64,000 nucleotides of DNA from Pachyseris speciosa (taxonomy: Eukaryota; Cnidaria; Anthozoa; Scleractinia; Pachyseridae): contig JAEMWC010000006.1 of the NCBI GenBank assembly GCA_016490735.1, positions 1,116,001 to 1,180,000 on the forward strand. Reading direction: 5' to 3'. The position numbers and the translations under genes were made by a program. Position 1 is the first letter of the stretch. Every line of letters starts with the position of its first letter. Below the pieces are notes generated by a model. The model saw only the letters and a program-made list of their open reading frames with translations, searched no databases and had not been told where the DNA came from. Of this stretch, positions 46,101-54,940 are shown in pieces.

Positions 46101-47209
46101 TGCTTAAAGAAATCCACAGGTCTCACATAGGAATCGGTGGATGCCTAAGGAGAGCCCGGGAGCTACTCTACTGGCCTAGAATAAACGCGGAAGTCAAAGA
46201 TTACATTTCCAAGTGCAGCGTTTGCCAGTCGTACCAGCCAGAGCAATGCCGAGAAGAATTCCAGCCACATGAAATGCCCAGTCGTCCCTGGTCCAAAGTT
46301 GGAGCTGACATATTCGAGCTTGGACCACAACAGTTCCTGATCGTGGTGGACTACTGGTCAAGCTATTTTGAAGTACAGGAACTGAAACGAATCACGTCAG
46401 CAAGCGTGATCCACGCACTTAAAGTCCAGTTTGCCAGACATGGTATTCCGGAAGTCCTTGTTACAGACAACGGGACACAGTTCAGCTCGTCTGAATTTGC
46501 GAAATTCGCCGAGACTTGGAGATTTGAGCACAAGACCTCAAGCCCGCGCTATCCTCAGTCGAACGGGAAAGCGGAGAACGCCGTCAAAGTTTGCAAGGCG
46601 TTGCTGAAGAAAGCACGAGCAGACAACAAAGATCCTCTACTAGCGTTTTTAGACTGGAGAAACACCCCGTCAGAAGGTCTAGGAACCTCACCGGTTCAAC
46701 GTCTGATGGGCAGAAGAACACGAACGCTGTTGCCAACCCACACCAAACTGCTGGAACCAAAAGTAGACAGCCAAACCGGAGACAAGTTGGCAAAGCGAAA
46801 AGCCATTCAAGAGCAGCGGTACAACAAGAAAAGTCAACCGCTAACACCGCTACAGCCAGGTCGAGCGATCAGGATGAAACTCCCTGGTGATACTAAATGG
46901 TCTCTTGGAAGTTGCGTGAAGATTCTTCCGAACCGCTCGTACGAAGTGGAAGTTGCCGGTCGTCACTACCGTCGCAACAGGCGTCAGCTCAGAATAACGG
47001 CTGAGACACCGCCACCTCCCTCAGTCGAAGATCTTCCGCACAATCATCCTCAAACTGCGAAGCCTCCCAGCGCAAGCCACGACGCGGAATTGACCATCAA
47101 TCACGACCAGCCTGCAACCGTGTCTTCTCAGCCAGCTGTTCAACTACGGAGGTCATCCCGTATCAAGAAAACACCAGCATGGCATGATGATTATGTCATG
47201 GACACTTAA
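43160..47209 (+). CDS. Gag-Pol polyprotein of the intact Gypsy element (1349 aa)
   Basis: A single uninterrupted frame starting 26 bases after the LTR. Order with approximate residues: gag capsid-like region (30-225); two zinc knuckles, CX2CX3HX4C then CX2CX4HX4C (246-278); protease with DTGS (329); RT with catalytic IADD rather than the usual YXDD (about 610); RNase H with DAS, E and D (from about 765); integrase zinc region H-H-C-C (about 985-1020); integrase core D, D, E (about 1050-1140); basic C-terminal tail. Gag and Pol are fused in one frame with no shift or stop. No envelope gene is present. All catalytic positions I can check are kept. Confidence 0.93.
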   Translation: MPTAGTSEEATGEAPEILPAQPAHIYMPPANLPPPKALVMDDNVATNWKAWKKVWSRYEIATGIFKQEPLVRVSTLLSVIGEDATKAFDAFEWGEDEDETKIEHVLAKFDAHCEPRTQVIYERYRFNNRKQEPGESIAAYLTELRTIAKNCQHEDITPEEILRDRIVLGIRDDRMRERLLRYNDLTLQKAVDLIKAAEQTEHQVKLMGASATVNVLKQGRSKSNRPSMPSRAANNKHQKQSSRGNCGRCGTTHAKQKCPAFGQKCHRCGNMNHYQSLCRSKTVATVQVDDGPDQYEICTLGEQPSRANKALVNLYVNRRQPGNEVRFQVDTGSECDLLPLKVYKSITGDDTAERLKKCNKSIVSYTGERKQIAGKISLPVWHKDRKKTLTFNVVNGDYQPILSLNTSIVLGIVTLADCDVLSLTISPQSNTILEEYKDVFEGLGELPGEYKIITDERVKPKVHPPRRVPVAVRPKIKEKLDELVQRNVIAPVTEPTEWVSSMLAVIKPNKIRICLDPRDLNEAIKREHYQMPTIEEVATRLDKAKLFTVVDAKDGFWQKKLDRESSYKTTFNTPFGRYRWLRMPFGISSAPEVWQRTMHEFVEGLQGVEVIADDFIIAGFGATTEEAYKNLEQNERSFFTRCREWNLKLNKDKVKRAQTSVPFMGHQLTPEGLKPDPRKIEAIIAMSEPENATALKRFLGMVNYLSKFMPHLSEMTEPLRRLEDKDAEWQWLMQHSIAFNTVKKYLTESPVLKYYNVNEEVTIQCDASETGLGAVLMQKGQPVCYASRALTDTETRYAQIEKELLAIVWSCHKFDQYIYGRDIVHVESDHEPLQAVFKKPIQQSPKRLQRMRMALQNYSLDIQYKKGRLMFIADALSRAYRLTTEDAQHDSSEVRALREVQHEDGLSVSPKRLQEFKRVIADDPEMQLLIGVIHKGWPLRRKDCPAELVPYYDSRSELVEDSGLVYRGERLVVPHSLRADMLKEIHRSHIGIGGCLRRARELLYWPRINAEVKDYISKCSVCQSYQPEQCREEFQPHEMPSRPWSKVGADIFELGPQQFLIVVDYWSSYFEVQELKRITSASVIHALKVQFARHGIPEVLVTDNGTQFSSSEFAKFAETWRFEHKTSSPRYPQSNGKAENAVKVCKALLKKARADNKDPLLAFLDWRNTPSEGLGTSPVQRLMGRRTRTLLPTHTKLLEPKVDSQTGDKLAKRKAIQEQRYNKKSQPLTPLQPGRAIRMKLPGDTKWSLGSCVKILPNRSYEVEVAGRHYRRNRRQLRITAETPPPPSVEDLPHNHPQTAKPPSASHDAELTINHDQPATVSSQPAVQLRRSSRIKKTPAWHDDYVMDT

Positions 47210-47226
47210 CTTTAAGAAAAGGGAGA

Positions 47227-47462
47227 TGTAACGATACCGGATTTGTGACGTTGTATTGTGACACTAACTTGCGTGATCTTGATCTGTTTATAATAGTAGT
47301 GTAATCGACACCTCTGATTGCCCCACGCATATCGCGAGATCATAAGAATACTACTGATTCTTTGTAACTCGGAGAATCGACAAGCAGGCATTAAAATAGG
47401 AGTTGACAAGCACTTGCGTCTCTCTCTATATATCGTTTCAACGTACGACATAAAACGTTACA
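47227..47462 (+). repeat. Right LTR of the intact Gypsy element
   Basis: 236 bases, identical by eye to 42898-43133. Confidence 0.93.
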
Positions 47463-47467
47463 GTGAG

Positions 47468-48372
47468 GTAGTGCTACACAAGTACTCCCTAAGTAGTATC
47501 GTCGATAGCTATCAGTAGGATCCAGAGAATATTTGAACTTGGCACAATATCGAAGAAATACATTTTGTAACACTTTGCTACGAGAGTTGAATGGCATGAC
47601 AGCGGAGAGGGTAATGACTCTTTTCTTATCCCAAACCCTGAGGGAAATGCATGTCAACCCCTAGAAGAAGCATCGGTAACCGTGCTCCCAACGCGGCCTC
47701 GCCGGTTGTTATTCTACACCCTTCATTCACAATCAATAGTCAATCAATAATCTTTATTTATACTCGAACTGAAGATAGCAATACGATCCTAATACTTCCG
47801 AGGGTAAATGGCAATAATATTGGTACATAATATGAAAATAGTGAATTGATCAACTAACTAATAATATTAAGATAAAAAGATTAGCCACAACTGGATACGC
47901 AGGAAACGGTTATTCGCAAAGTTAATGGTAAACCAGTGCTTGCAAGGAATATTTCGCGCTGAGTGAAATACTAACCAGAACTAAACTAGAAAAGAAAGGC
48001 ATCTTATTTTCTTTCCAGTTCTCATTCTTTACAGTTGTACTCTGACTGCTGAGTACATCAGTATAGAGTACTAGGACATCGTGGAAAGTACGCGCATATG
48101 GTATAATTTTCGCACGAGTTGGTGCCTGTTTCCTCGTGTGCTTCTGTTACTCTCATGACGAAAAGACCAGTAAGAACGAGACAAGGCTTGTACTCTCAGT
48201 GTATTTATTTAATCACTCCAACCGCTTACACGAACTCAAACTAAAACTAAAACTATCACACATCCTCTTGAATACAATATCAGTGCGTGCCATGAATTAA
48301 TTTTTGTAGAAATGTTCACGAGTACGCACGTTCAATATAAATATAACCTAATTGAGTGCCACGATGCACGAT
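47468..48372. other. Intergenic, no gene seen
   Basis: About 47725-47770 (TCAATAATCTTTATTTATACTCGAAC) resembles a retroposon tail read on the minus strand. Nothing else supported. Confidence 0.4.
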
Positions 48373-48380
48373 GTAATGTC

Positions 48381-48731
48381 AGGGACACCCAACGACAAAT
48401 TTCGGTAGATATCTGTTCGGTGGAGGATAATTGGCCTTGGGTTTTCGACGTCGATTAAAGAGTGGTCTCGGATTTTCGTAACCAAAAGGCGGCCTAAAAG
48501 ATTGAAAAATCATAGCCCCTAAGGTGGTTTTCGGAAAGGTCATAATTGCTGTTTTTTGCAGTCTAAAACGTCAGCTAGCAGTTTCGGAAAGAAAATAGTT
48601 CCCTAGAAAGTTCGTGGAAAGTTCATTTCAGCTAGGGAATCCGAACAGATGAACTTCTAGCTAATGAAAACAGAGAGACTTTAAAATGCCTTTCTACTGC
48701 TTTTGGTTGATTTGGCTCGTTGGGTGCCCCT
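48381..48731. mobile_element. MITE, TIR AGGGRCACCCAACGA, copy 2
   Basis: 351 bases, ending TCGTTGGGTGCCCCT, with a perfect 8-base target duplication GTAATGTC (48373-48380 and 48732-48739). It is homologous along its length to 23749-24172, with an internal deletion near the right end. Together the copies fix the element boundaries. Confidence 0.87.
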
Positions 48732-48767
48732 GTAATGTCGTATTACAACAGTGACGTTTCAGAAATT

Positions 48768-49018
48768 CAGTGGGTGCTTACCATTTGTCAGAAAAATCCG
48801 GATGGAATGACCGTTGAGTAATGGTAAGCGATTTTCAGAATTTACCGACCTGCAACCGGATGAGATTGCTGGTTTACCATTTACTGTCAGGTGTTCCGTC
48901 TCTAAAATCCTAAGAAAGGACGTGGAAACGGAACGATTCACACAATTCAGGTTGTCCACAATTTCCGAAAAGATTTTCCGGAAAATTATCTTTCCATTTG
49001 ACAAATGGTGAGCGCCCT
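48768..49018. mobile_element. Short inverted-repeat element
   Basis: Left end CAGTGGGTGCTTACCATTTGTCAGA and right end TTGACAAATGGTGAGCGCCCTG are inverted copies with a few mismatches. Two opposite open frames starting MSNGK are the two arms read outward. I found no target duplication; the right edge overlaps the target site of the next element. Confidence 0.6.
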
Positions 49019-49023
49019 GTAAG

Positions 49024-49933
49024 TAGGCATAAATAGATTGTGCTTGGCAACTTTTGAGCAGCTTTTAGCGTTTTCAGCAACTTTTTGTACTGCGAGCAAC
49101 CTAGAGCAACTTTTTTCGACCGGCTCGGTCGAATTTAATAGTTGGGTCGACCCAAATCAAATCGTCGAATTTAATTGATTCAAACGTCGAACTTCTCATG
49201 TGCCGAATCTAATGTCAAAATTATTTCAATGTATTTTCGGAAAAACATCAAGAGTCACATTTAATTCGACGCATTTAATTCGACCTCTGAACCAACGTCG
49301 AATTTTAATTTATTTGGGTCGACCAAAATAGACATTTGATTCGGCGCATGAAAAGTTCGACGTTTGAACTGGGCCTAAGGATGCCGTACGTTCTTACAAA
49401 TAATTTATAAAACAACTCGTGCGCCCACGAACTGGACAGAGTACTGAACAGCAGTTATCTATCTAACGGTCGCTTACATCCAGCGGTTATTCGCTCCAAC
49501 AATAGAGCTTCCCGCCTGCCATCTTGGTATTTGCTGCAGTGCGAGGCATCACAATTAGAAGCTGAAATGTCTGACGAGGAAAATCAAAATAATACAGATA
49601 CTGGCCCTACTGAGATTACCATAGCCGCTGGGGCAACTCTTAGTAGTCAGTACTATGATGTCTATTGCAAACATTGTGATATTTACTTATTAGAAACGTC
49701 ATTAGAAAATACTTTCTATTATTAGTTACGTTGAGCTTAGATTATATTGATCACAACAAATGATGTTAAATTACACATACGTCATGTTTTGAGTAGTAAT
49801 CTAGAACAAAATGACTTTCAAAAGTAAGCAACTTTTCTAAATTTGGGTGGCAACTTTTAAATTTTTGAGCAACTTTTGGGTGTATTGTCAAGCAACTTTT
49901 GCTGGATTTACTAGCACAATCTATTCATGCCTA
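49024..49933. mobile_element. hAT-like non-autonomous DNA transposon, 910 bp
   Basis: Ends TAGGCATAAATAGATTGTGCTTG and CTAGCACAATCTATTCATGCCTA form 23-base inverted repeats with two mismatches. A perfect 8-base target duplication CCTGTAAG flanks them (49016-49023 and 49934-49941). Repeated GCAACTTTT words sit inside both ends (49052-49112 and 49828-49905), like subterminal transposase sites. A second palindromic segment rich in GTCGAATTTAA and GGGTCGACC (about 49120-49375) is nested inside. A 64-codon frame at 49531 is unassigned. Confidence 0.82.
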
Positions 49934-49941
49934 CCTGTAAG

Positions 49942-50511
49942 TGCCGTACAAAAGCACGTTTAATGTGGTATTCTGTTTAGTGATAGTAGTGACATACTGG
50001 GTTCAACTCACTTGCTTGCCTTTCAGTGTACTCGAAATATTCATTTTCATTTGCTTGCAAAGTTTGACATCGCCCGATCACATCACGTCTCTGTGTTCCT
50101 TGCAAATCAATGGAGTTGCCAACCTCGTTCCCAGGGTGAGTGGGTGAGTGGATTGCCATCCCTGTAGTGAGACGAGGGGCGGAGGATTAATGGAGTCCAA
50201 GTCATTAGGGCTCTCAACTGGGACCATCTAAGGGGCTATTGTAGGTCAGGGCACTGACTTGAAAGACATTACAGGCCTTTGTCCCTCAAGAGAAGTCATT
50301 GAGGACAATGCCTAGGATGAGACGTCACGGGGCCAATAAACGAAGGGTGTTAAATTTATTATGTCTGGTGCAGTTCGGTTGCAATTGAATTAGATTTTAA
50401 TTCCCTATACCGAGTGCAATACTCGAGTGTTGGGAATTTAGAAAAGCTGAAAGAGCTAAAGACCAAGTCATTACTCGCCTGGCATAATCTGACAGCCATA
50501 CTCTGGTAAGA
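49942..50511. other. Intergenic, no gene seen
   Basis: No coding signal or repeat that I can define. Confidence 0.35.
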
Positions 50512-50842
50512 ATTTAAGGTGGATCCTATTTTCAATCACTATTTTGATGGATCATTACTACCAATCTTTATACGTTATTACCTTTAAAATGGTATTAACG
50601 CAATGCCCAATCATTGGTGAACAAGTTATGCAACTTGTTTTGACATAACAGGTTTCCGTAGCATTGCCTTAACCTGTTAAAATCACCCCTAATTTTAGCT
50701 TTAAGCAACAACTCAAACATGAGCGTGGTGACTCCCAATTTTATTCTCAGAAAATAATATAAAATAAAACTTTTTGCAAATTTAAAAAAAAATTGTGGGA
50801 GCAGTTTCAGAGCCACCTTACATTTTCGAAAATTTAAGGTGG
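50512..50842. mobile_element. AAGGTGG-type MITE, copy 1
   Basis: TTTAAGGTGGATCC at the left end and GAGCCACCTTACATTTTCGAAAATTTAAGGTGG at the right. Inner words GCCCAATCATTGG and CCTGTTAAAATCACCCCTAATTTTAGCTTTAAG match the pair at 61582-62150. Opposed open frames here are artefacts. Confidence 0.65.
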
Positions 50843-50884
50843 TTCTGAATCCACTACTACTCCTTCTCGAAGAATTCATGAATC

Positions 50885-51308
50885 ACAAGCCGCAGGTGAG
50901 TGATTTACGTATTCTTCAAGTGTTCTTCCAACATCCCAAGTGGTTTATCAGCCTTTATATAATAACCAAATCAATGTGCATGCTCTGATTGGCCGATCAG
51001 CTATGGTTTATTGTGCCAATAAACTCATGGAAATTTTGCGTGTCTTCCGAATTATTATATAAAAGCAATATACCAGAAGTTTCTATGATTTATAGGCTGA
51101 TAAACCACTTGGGATGTTGGAAGAACACTCAAAGAATTCATAAATCACTCGCCTGCGGCTCGTGATTTACGAATTCTTCTTGTGTTCTTCAACATCCCGT
51201 GTGGTTTATCAGCCTATAAACCATAGAAACTTGTGGTATATTGCTGTTACATAATAATTCAGAAGTAGCGTGAAATTTTACGAGTTTACTGGTACAATAA
51301 ACTATAGC
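50885..51308. repeat. Fold-back repeat, left part
   Basis: CATCCCAAGTGGTTTATCAGCC (about 50931) and GGCTGATAAACCACTTGGGATG (about 51096) are opposed arms, and a third partial arm follows at about 51192-51300. Its continuation resumes at 51839 after the hammerhead element; both sides of that insertion carry CAATAAACTATAGCT. Confidence 0.65.
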
Positions 51309-51455
51309 TTGTGGGATGTGGCTGGAGTGACAAGGATACGATACTTCACAAATTAATGTGATCAAGTAAGCTGAAGCCACTCAAAAGGCACTAAGGCCAC
51401 AAGGTAGCGGGCATTACCCCTTCAATCTACCAAAGCAAAGATTGAGCCCAAGCAT

Positions 51456-51512
51456 TAGCAGCCATGGACAGCTGTTTCGGCCTTGTTAGGCCTCATCAGC
51501 ATGGTATAGCTA
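51456..51512 (-). ncRNA. Hammerhead ribozyme (type I), intact core
   Basis: On the minus strand: stem I TAGC and CCATG pairing with CATGG and GCTA around internal loops; core CTGATGA (51499-51493); stem II GGCC/GGCC with a TAACAA loop; GAAA; the palindromic stem III ACAGCTGT; cleavage after GTC (51469-51467). All invariant bases are kept. The minimal palindromic stem III suggests action as a dimer, as proposed for related elements. Confidence 0.87.
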
Positions 51513-51665
51513 ATGCTCAGGCTCAAGTATCCTTGTCACTCCAGCCACATCCCACAAGCTTTACGTTTTCATTGCTTGTTTTATTGATATGTGGGTGCCA
51601 CATCCCACAAGCTTTACGTTTTCATTGCTTGTTTTATTGATATGTGGGTACTTGAGCCTGAGCAT

Positions 51666-51722
51666 TAGCTATGCCATGCTGATGAGGCCTAACAAGGCCA
51701 AAACAGCTGTCCATGGCTGCTA
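51666..51722 (+). ncRNA. Hammerhead ribozyme copy with a core mutation
   Basis: The same fold on the plus strand: CTGATGA 51679-51685, stem II GGCC/GGCC (51686-51689 with 51696-51699), stem III ACAGCTGT, cleavage site GTC at 51709-51711. The G that should open GAAA is A at 51700, a change at an invariant catalytic position, so this copy is probably inactive. Confidence 0.82.
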
Positions 51723-51838
51723 ATGCTTGGGCTCAATCTTTGCTTTGGTAGATTGAAGGGGTAATGCCCGCTACCTTGTGGCCTTAGTGCCTTTTGAGTG
51801 GCTTCAGCTTACTTGATCACATTAATTTGTGAAGTATC

Positions 51839-51935
51839 CCAATAAACTATAGCTGATTGACTAATCAGTGTACATGAATTGACTTTGGTTATTATATAAA
51901 TAATAAATACAGACCATACATGTACAACACAAGAC
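51839..51935. repeat. Fold-back repeat, right part
   Basis: Continuation of the fold-back at 50885-51308; GATTGACTAATCAGTGTACATGAATTGACTTTGGTTATTATATAA is the inverted copy of the segment at about 50955-51000. Confidence 0.55.
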
Positions 51936-51957
51936 ATTCTGCTTTTTGGCCAAAACC

Positions 51958-51963
51958 TTTATT
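51958..51963 (-). terminator. Polyadenylation signal of the 4E-BP gene
   Basis: AATAAA on the minus strand, about 260 bases past the stop codon at 52223, followed by a T/G-containing flank. The nearest canonical signal downstream of the stop. Confidence 0.55.
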
Positions 51964-52222
51964 TTGATGTGGCCAACATCAAGACAGCAATTCTATGTAC
52001 AACTTCAATTGACGTGTCATTGTTTGTCCTTAACAAGAGGCAACCTGATGGTCTTGCCAAATACTGTACCATTCCATAACTCCACGCTAAACAGAACAAA
52101 ATTTTACAGCCACTCAATGATGACACTCAAACTGGCATTAGAGAATCATGTGCAACTGAGAATCCTAAGACAACAGTCACTGAAATAAATGCTGGTATGT
52201 TACAAGTGCCTCTAGAACTGCC

Positions 52223-54647
52223 TTAGATGTCCATCTCAAACTGAGGTTCCTCTTGATCTGCTGGAGATAAAACAAGCAAATGTAACCACAATTTCATTTA
52301 GGAGTACCTACATGTATATACATGTCACTACCGTAATGACAACTTACTTTAGCCCAGTACTGTACAGTATATGAACATTTTAAAGTTATGTATGTATAAA
52401 TTTGTATAAAAAATCATTGTCATTATTTAGAAGGGAGATGCAAACAGTTTCAAAGGATTTAAGCTGTCATCGCAGATCATTCAACATCCTGTTTTGCTAC
52501 CAAAGTAGCTGGTGATCTAACTCAAACCATTATTCTGATGAAATCCCTGGTCCCCTGGCAGCTTTCCCTATAAATGTACATGTACATGTAAATACTACAT
52601 CTATACCCTTTGCAAGAAAACAAAAAAAAAATTCACCCAACATGGCCCATCTGATTGCCAAAAGGGTTTTGTGAACATGTCATGACTGTCAAAGTTAAAA
52701 ATGTGCCTGTACAGTACTGGGCTAAAGTAAGTTGTCATTCTCAACTCAATCCTCGATCCTCAAAGCTATCGAGAATTGAGGCTCGAGGCTTGAGGCTCAA
52801 GTTTTGAGTTTCGAGACACTCAAAGAATTTTTCAAGGTTCTAGATAATGGATTCAAGGAAACAAATAATTTCGAAACTCAAACAATAAGGGAGAATAAAA
52901 GCAATTTTCGCTTGGCTCTTGAATGTACTCTCTTCTTAGTTTGGTTGAAAGTTGAACTAAGACCAAATCAGCAGCAGTATGTGTTTAATAAATCTGTTTC
53001 GGGGGGTTCTTCCATCTGCATTTTATTTTACATGTCCTTTCATACATGTAGCTGTTGTGAGACATGCTTATAATATTTGTCATATACATGTACTACACCA
53101 GAAAACTTGTATGTCGAAACTGCAAACCTCCTTTGAAGATCTATGCTGTCATAAACCCCACTTACTGTAGCTGACAAAAGACACATATTGTTACTAACCA
53201 TGGTCATTTTTATCATTCTCTGTTTCTGTGGTCGGCACACCGTTGTCCTTGGGACTCTGAGGCTTGACCTTATCATCACAAGTCACACCAGGTATCAATG
53301 GCAGGTTCCGAGGAGGGGTGCGCGACAAAGGAGAATTACGCAGTTCAAGAAGAAACTTGCGCTCATATATTATGCGTGTCCCTGAAAGAGTTGAAGGAAA
53401 AAGTTAAGTCTTGCGCAGTAATCTAACACGGGGTAACTGACACAGTGAGTAGGGCTGCACCTCTTTGAAACCTCTAATTTCACTGGATCTTTATAGGGTG
53501 CACCTCTATTGTCTTAGGGCTAGGTTCCATTGTTTTCATTCTTTGTTTATTGTTTTCTTGAACCAGTCTTGTCTTGCAAATGGTACAGGTTGCCCTGACA
53601 CAGTAACATTCAAATCACAGGTGAGCAACTCAGTTTCACAATTAACTCAATTTCTGTGGCATGATACCACAAGGAATACTAATTAAGATCTCACGTGCAT
53701 GTAGAAGTGAAGCAAGACTAGTCCACATAAAAGGTCAACATTAATAAAGGTTCAGGAAGGCCAATTGGTGATCTGCAACTACTGAGGTCCCTAGGCTCAG
53801 AAAGGATATTTACATGTATCCAGTATTTAATCAGTGTTGGATTTCATTACCTATATTTACCTCGAATGGTTTTTTTTTTTTTTTTTCAAAATAAGATGAG
53901 TATACTATGGAAAACAATGCCTAACACAATGCAAAGTCACACACCAAGATTAATAAAGAAGAATTTACGACAAAATAATTCCTTGTATGTACTGTACAAT
54001 TAATTTTGCTTATGAGGCATTAATTCAGTCAAGCTAAACCACAATAATTTATAATGTCCACAAAAAACAGCAGATTGCTGTAATGACCAATGTACAAAGT
54101 AATGGCATGTTATACTGCAGTACCAGTGCTACTTCCATTGGAAGAAAAGAAAACCCTGGCCATTTCTAAGACCACAGCAATTTATTTAAGCATTTTTAGG
54201 AAAACCGAGTACAAACTAAAACTGAAAAGGAGGTGTGGTTATTTTCCTGAATAACAAAATAATTAGTCAAGTGAAATCAAGTGAGGAATGATCCTCGCAG
54301 TTGTGAATGCAATTTATGCAATTGTGAAAAGAAGCCTGAAAAAAAAAATTCAGGACTTCAACTTGGTTTGAACCTGTGACCTCGTGATTACTGGTACGAT
54401 GCTCTAACCGAGCTATGAAGCCACTGACATTGGGAGCAGGTCAACTGTGGGTTCATATGTTCCCGTGAAAGAAACGAGTGTGAATGATATATGAAATAAA
54501 TCATACATGAACTGCAGAAATGTAATCAAGTGAAGAATGATCCTCGCAGTTGTGAATGCAATTTATGCAATTGCAAAAAGAAGCCTGAAAAAAAATTCAG
54601 GACTTCAACGGGGTTTGAACCCGTGATCTCACGATTACCAGTGCGAT

Positions 54648-54688
<41 letters not shown>

Positions 54689-54899
54689 AGGTCAATATTA
54701 TTGTGGGTTCATATGTTCCCATGAAAAAAATGAGTGTGAATGATATATGAAATAAATCATACATGAACTGCGGAAATGACATCAAGTGAAGAATGATCCT
54801 CGCAGTTGTGAACGCAATTTATGCAATTGCGAAAAGCCTGAAAAAAATTCAGGACTTCAACGGGGTTTGAACCCGTGACCTCGCAATTAAAGGTGCAAT

Positions 54900-54940
<41 letters not shown>

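Larger units (their letters stand above)
42893..47467 (+). mobile_element. Ty3/Gypsy LTR retrotransposon, apparently intact
   Basis: The element is 42898-47462, flanked by a perfect 5-base target duplication GTGAG (42893-42897 and 47463-47467). The two 236-base LTRs start TGTAACG, end CGTTACA and look identical by eye, which implies recent insertion. The primer site TGGTGTCAGAAG begins right after the left LTR (43134), with a tRNA-Leu-like complement (inference). The polypurine tract AAGAAAAGGGAGA ends at 47226. Confidence 0.95.
51309..51838. mobile_element. Inverted element with two hammerhead ribozymes (retrozyme- or PLE-like)
   Basis: Arms 51341-51529 and 51649-51838 are inverted copies of about 190 bases, each with a type I hammerhead. 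The spacer holds two direct copies of a 53-base string (GCCACATCCCACAAGC...ATGTGGGT, about 51544 and 51598), and 51309-51339 is also inverted against 51528-51559. The whole is flanked by a 15-base direct repeat CAATAAACTATAGCT (51294-51308 and 51839-51853), consistent with a target duplication. No protein is encoded. Small hammerhead elements of this kind are known as retrozymes in invertebrates; a PLE terminal fragment is the alternative. Confidence 0.75.

Noticed and set aside
54601..54673. Functional tRNA-Thr gene on the minus strand
   Set aside because: Acceptor, D and T arms are good, but three mismatches break the anticodon stem, and it repeats in a tandem SINE unit.
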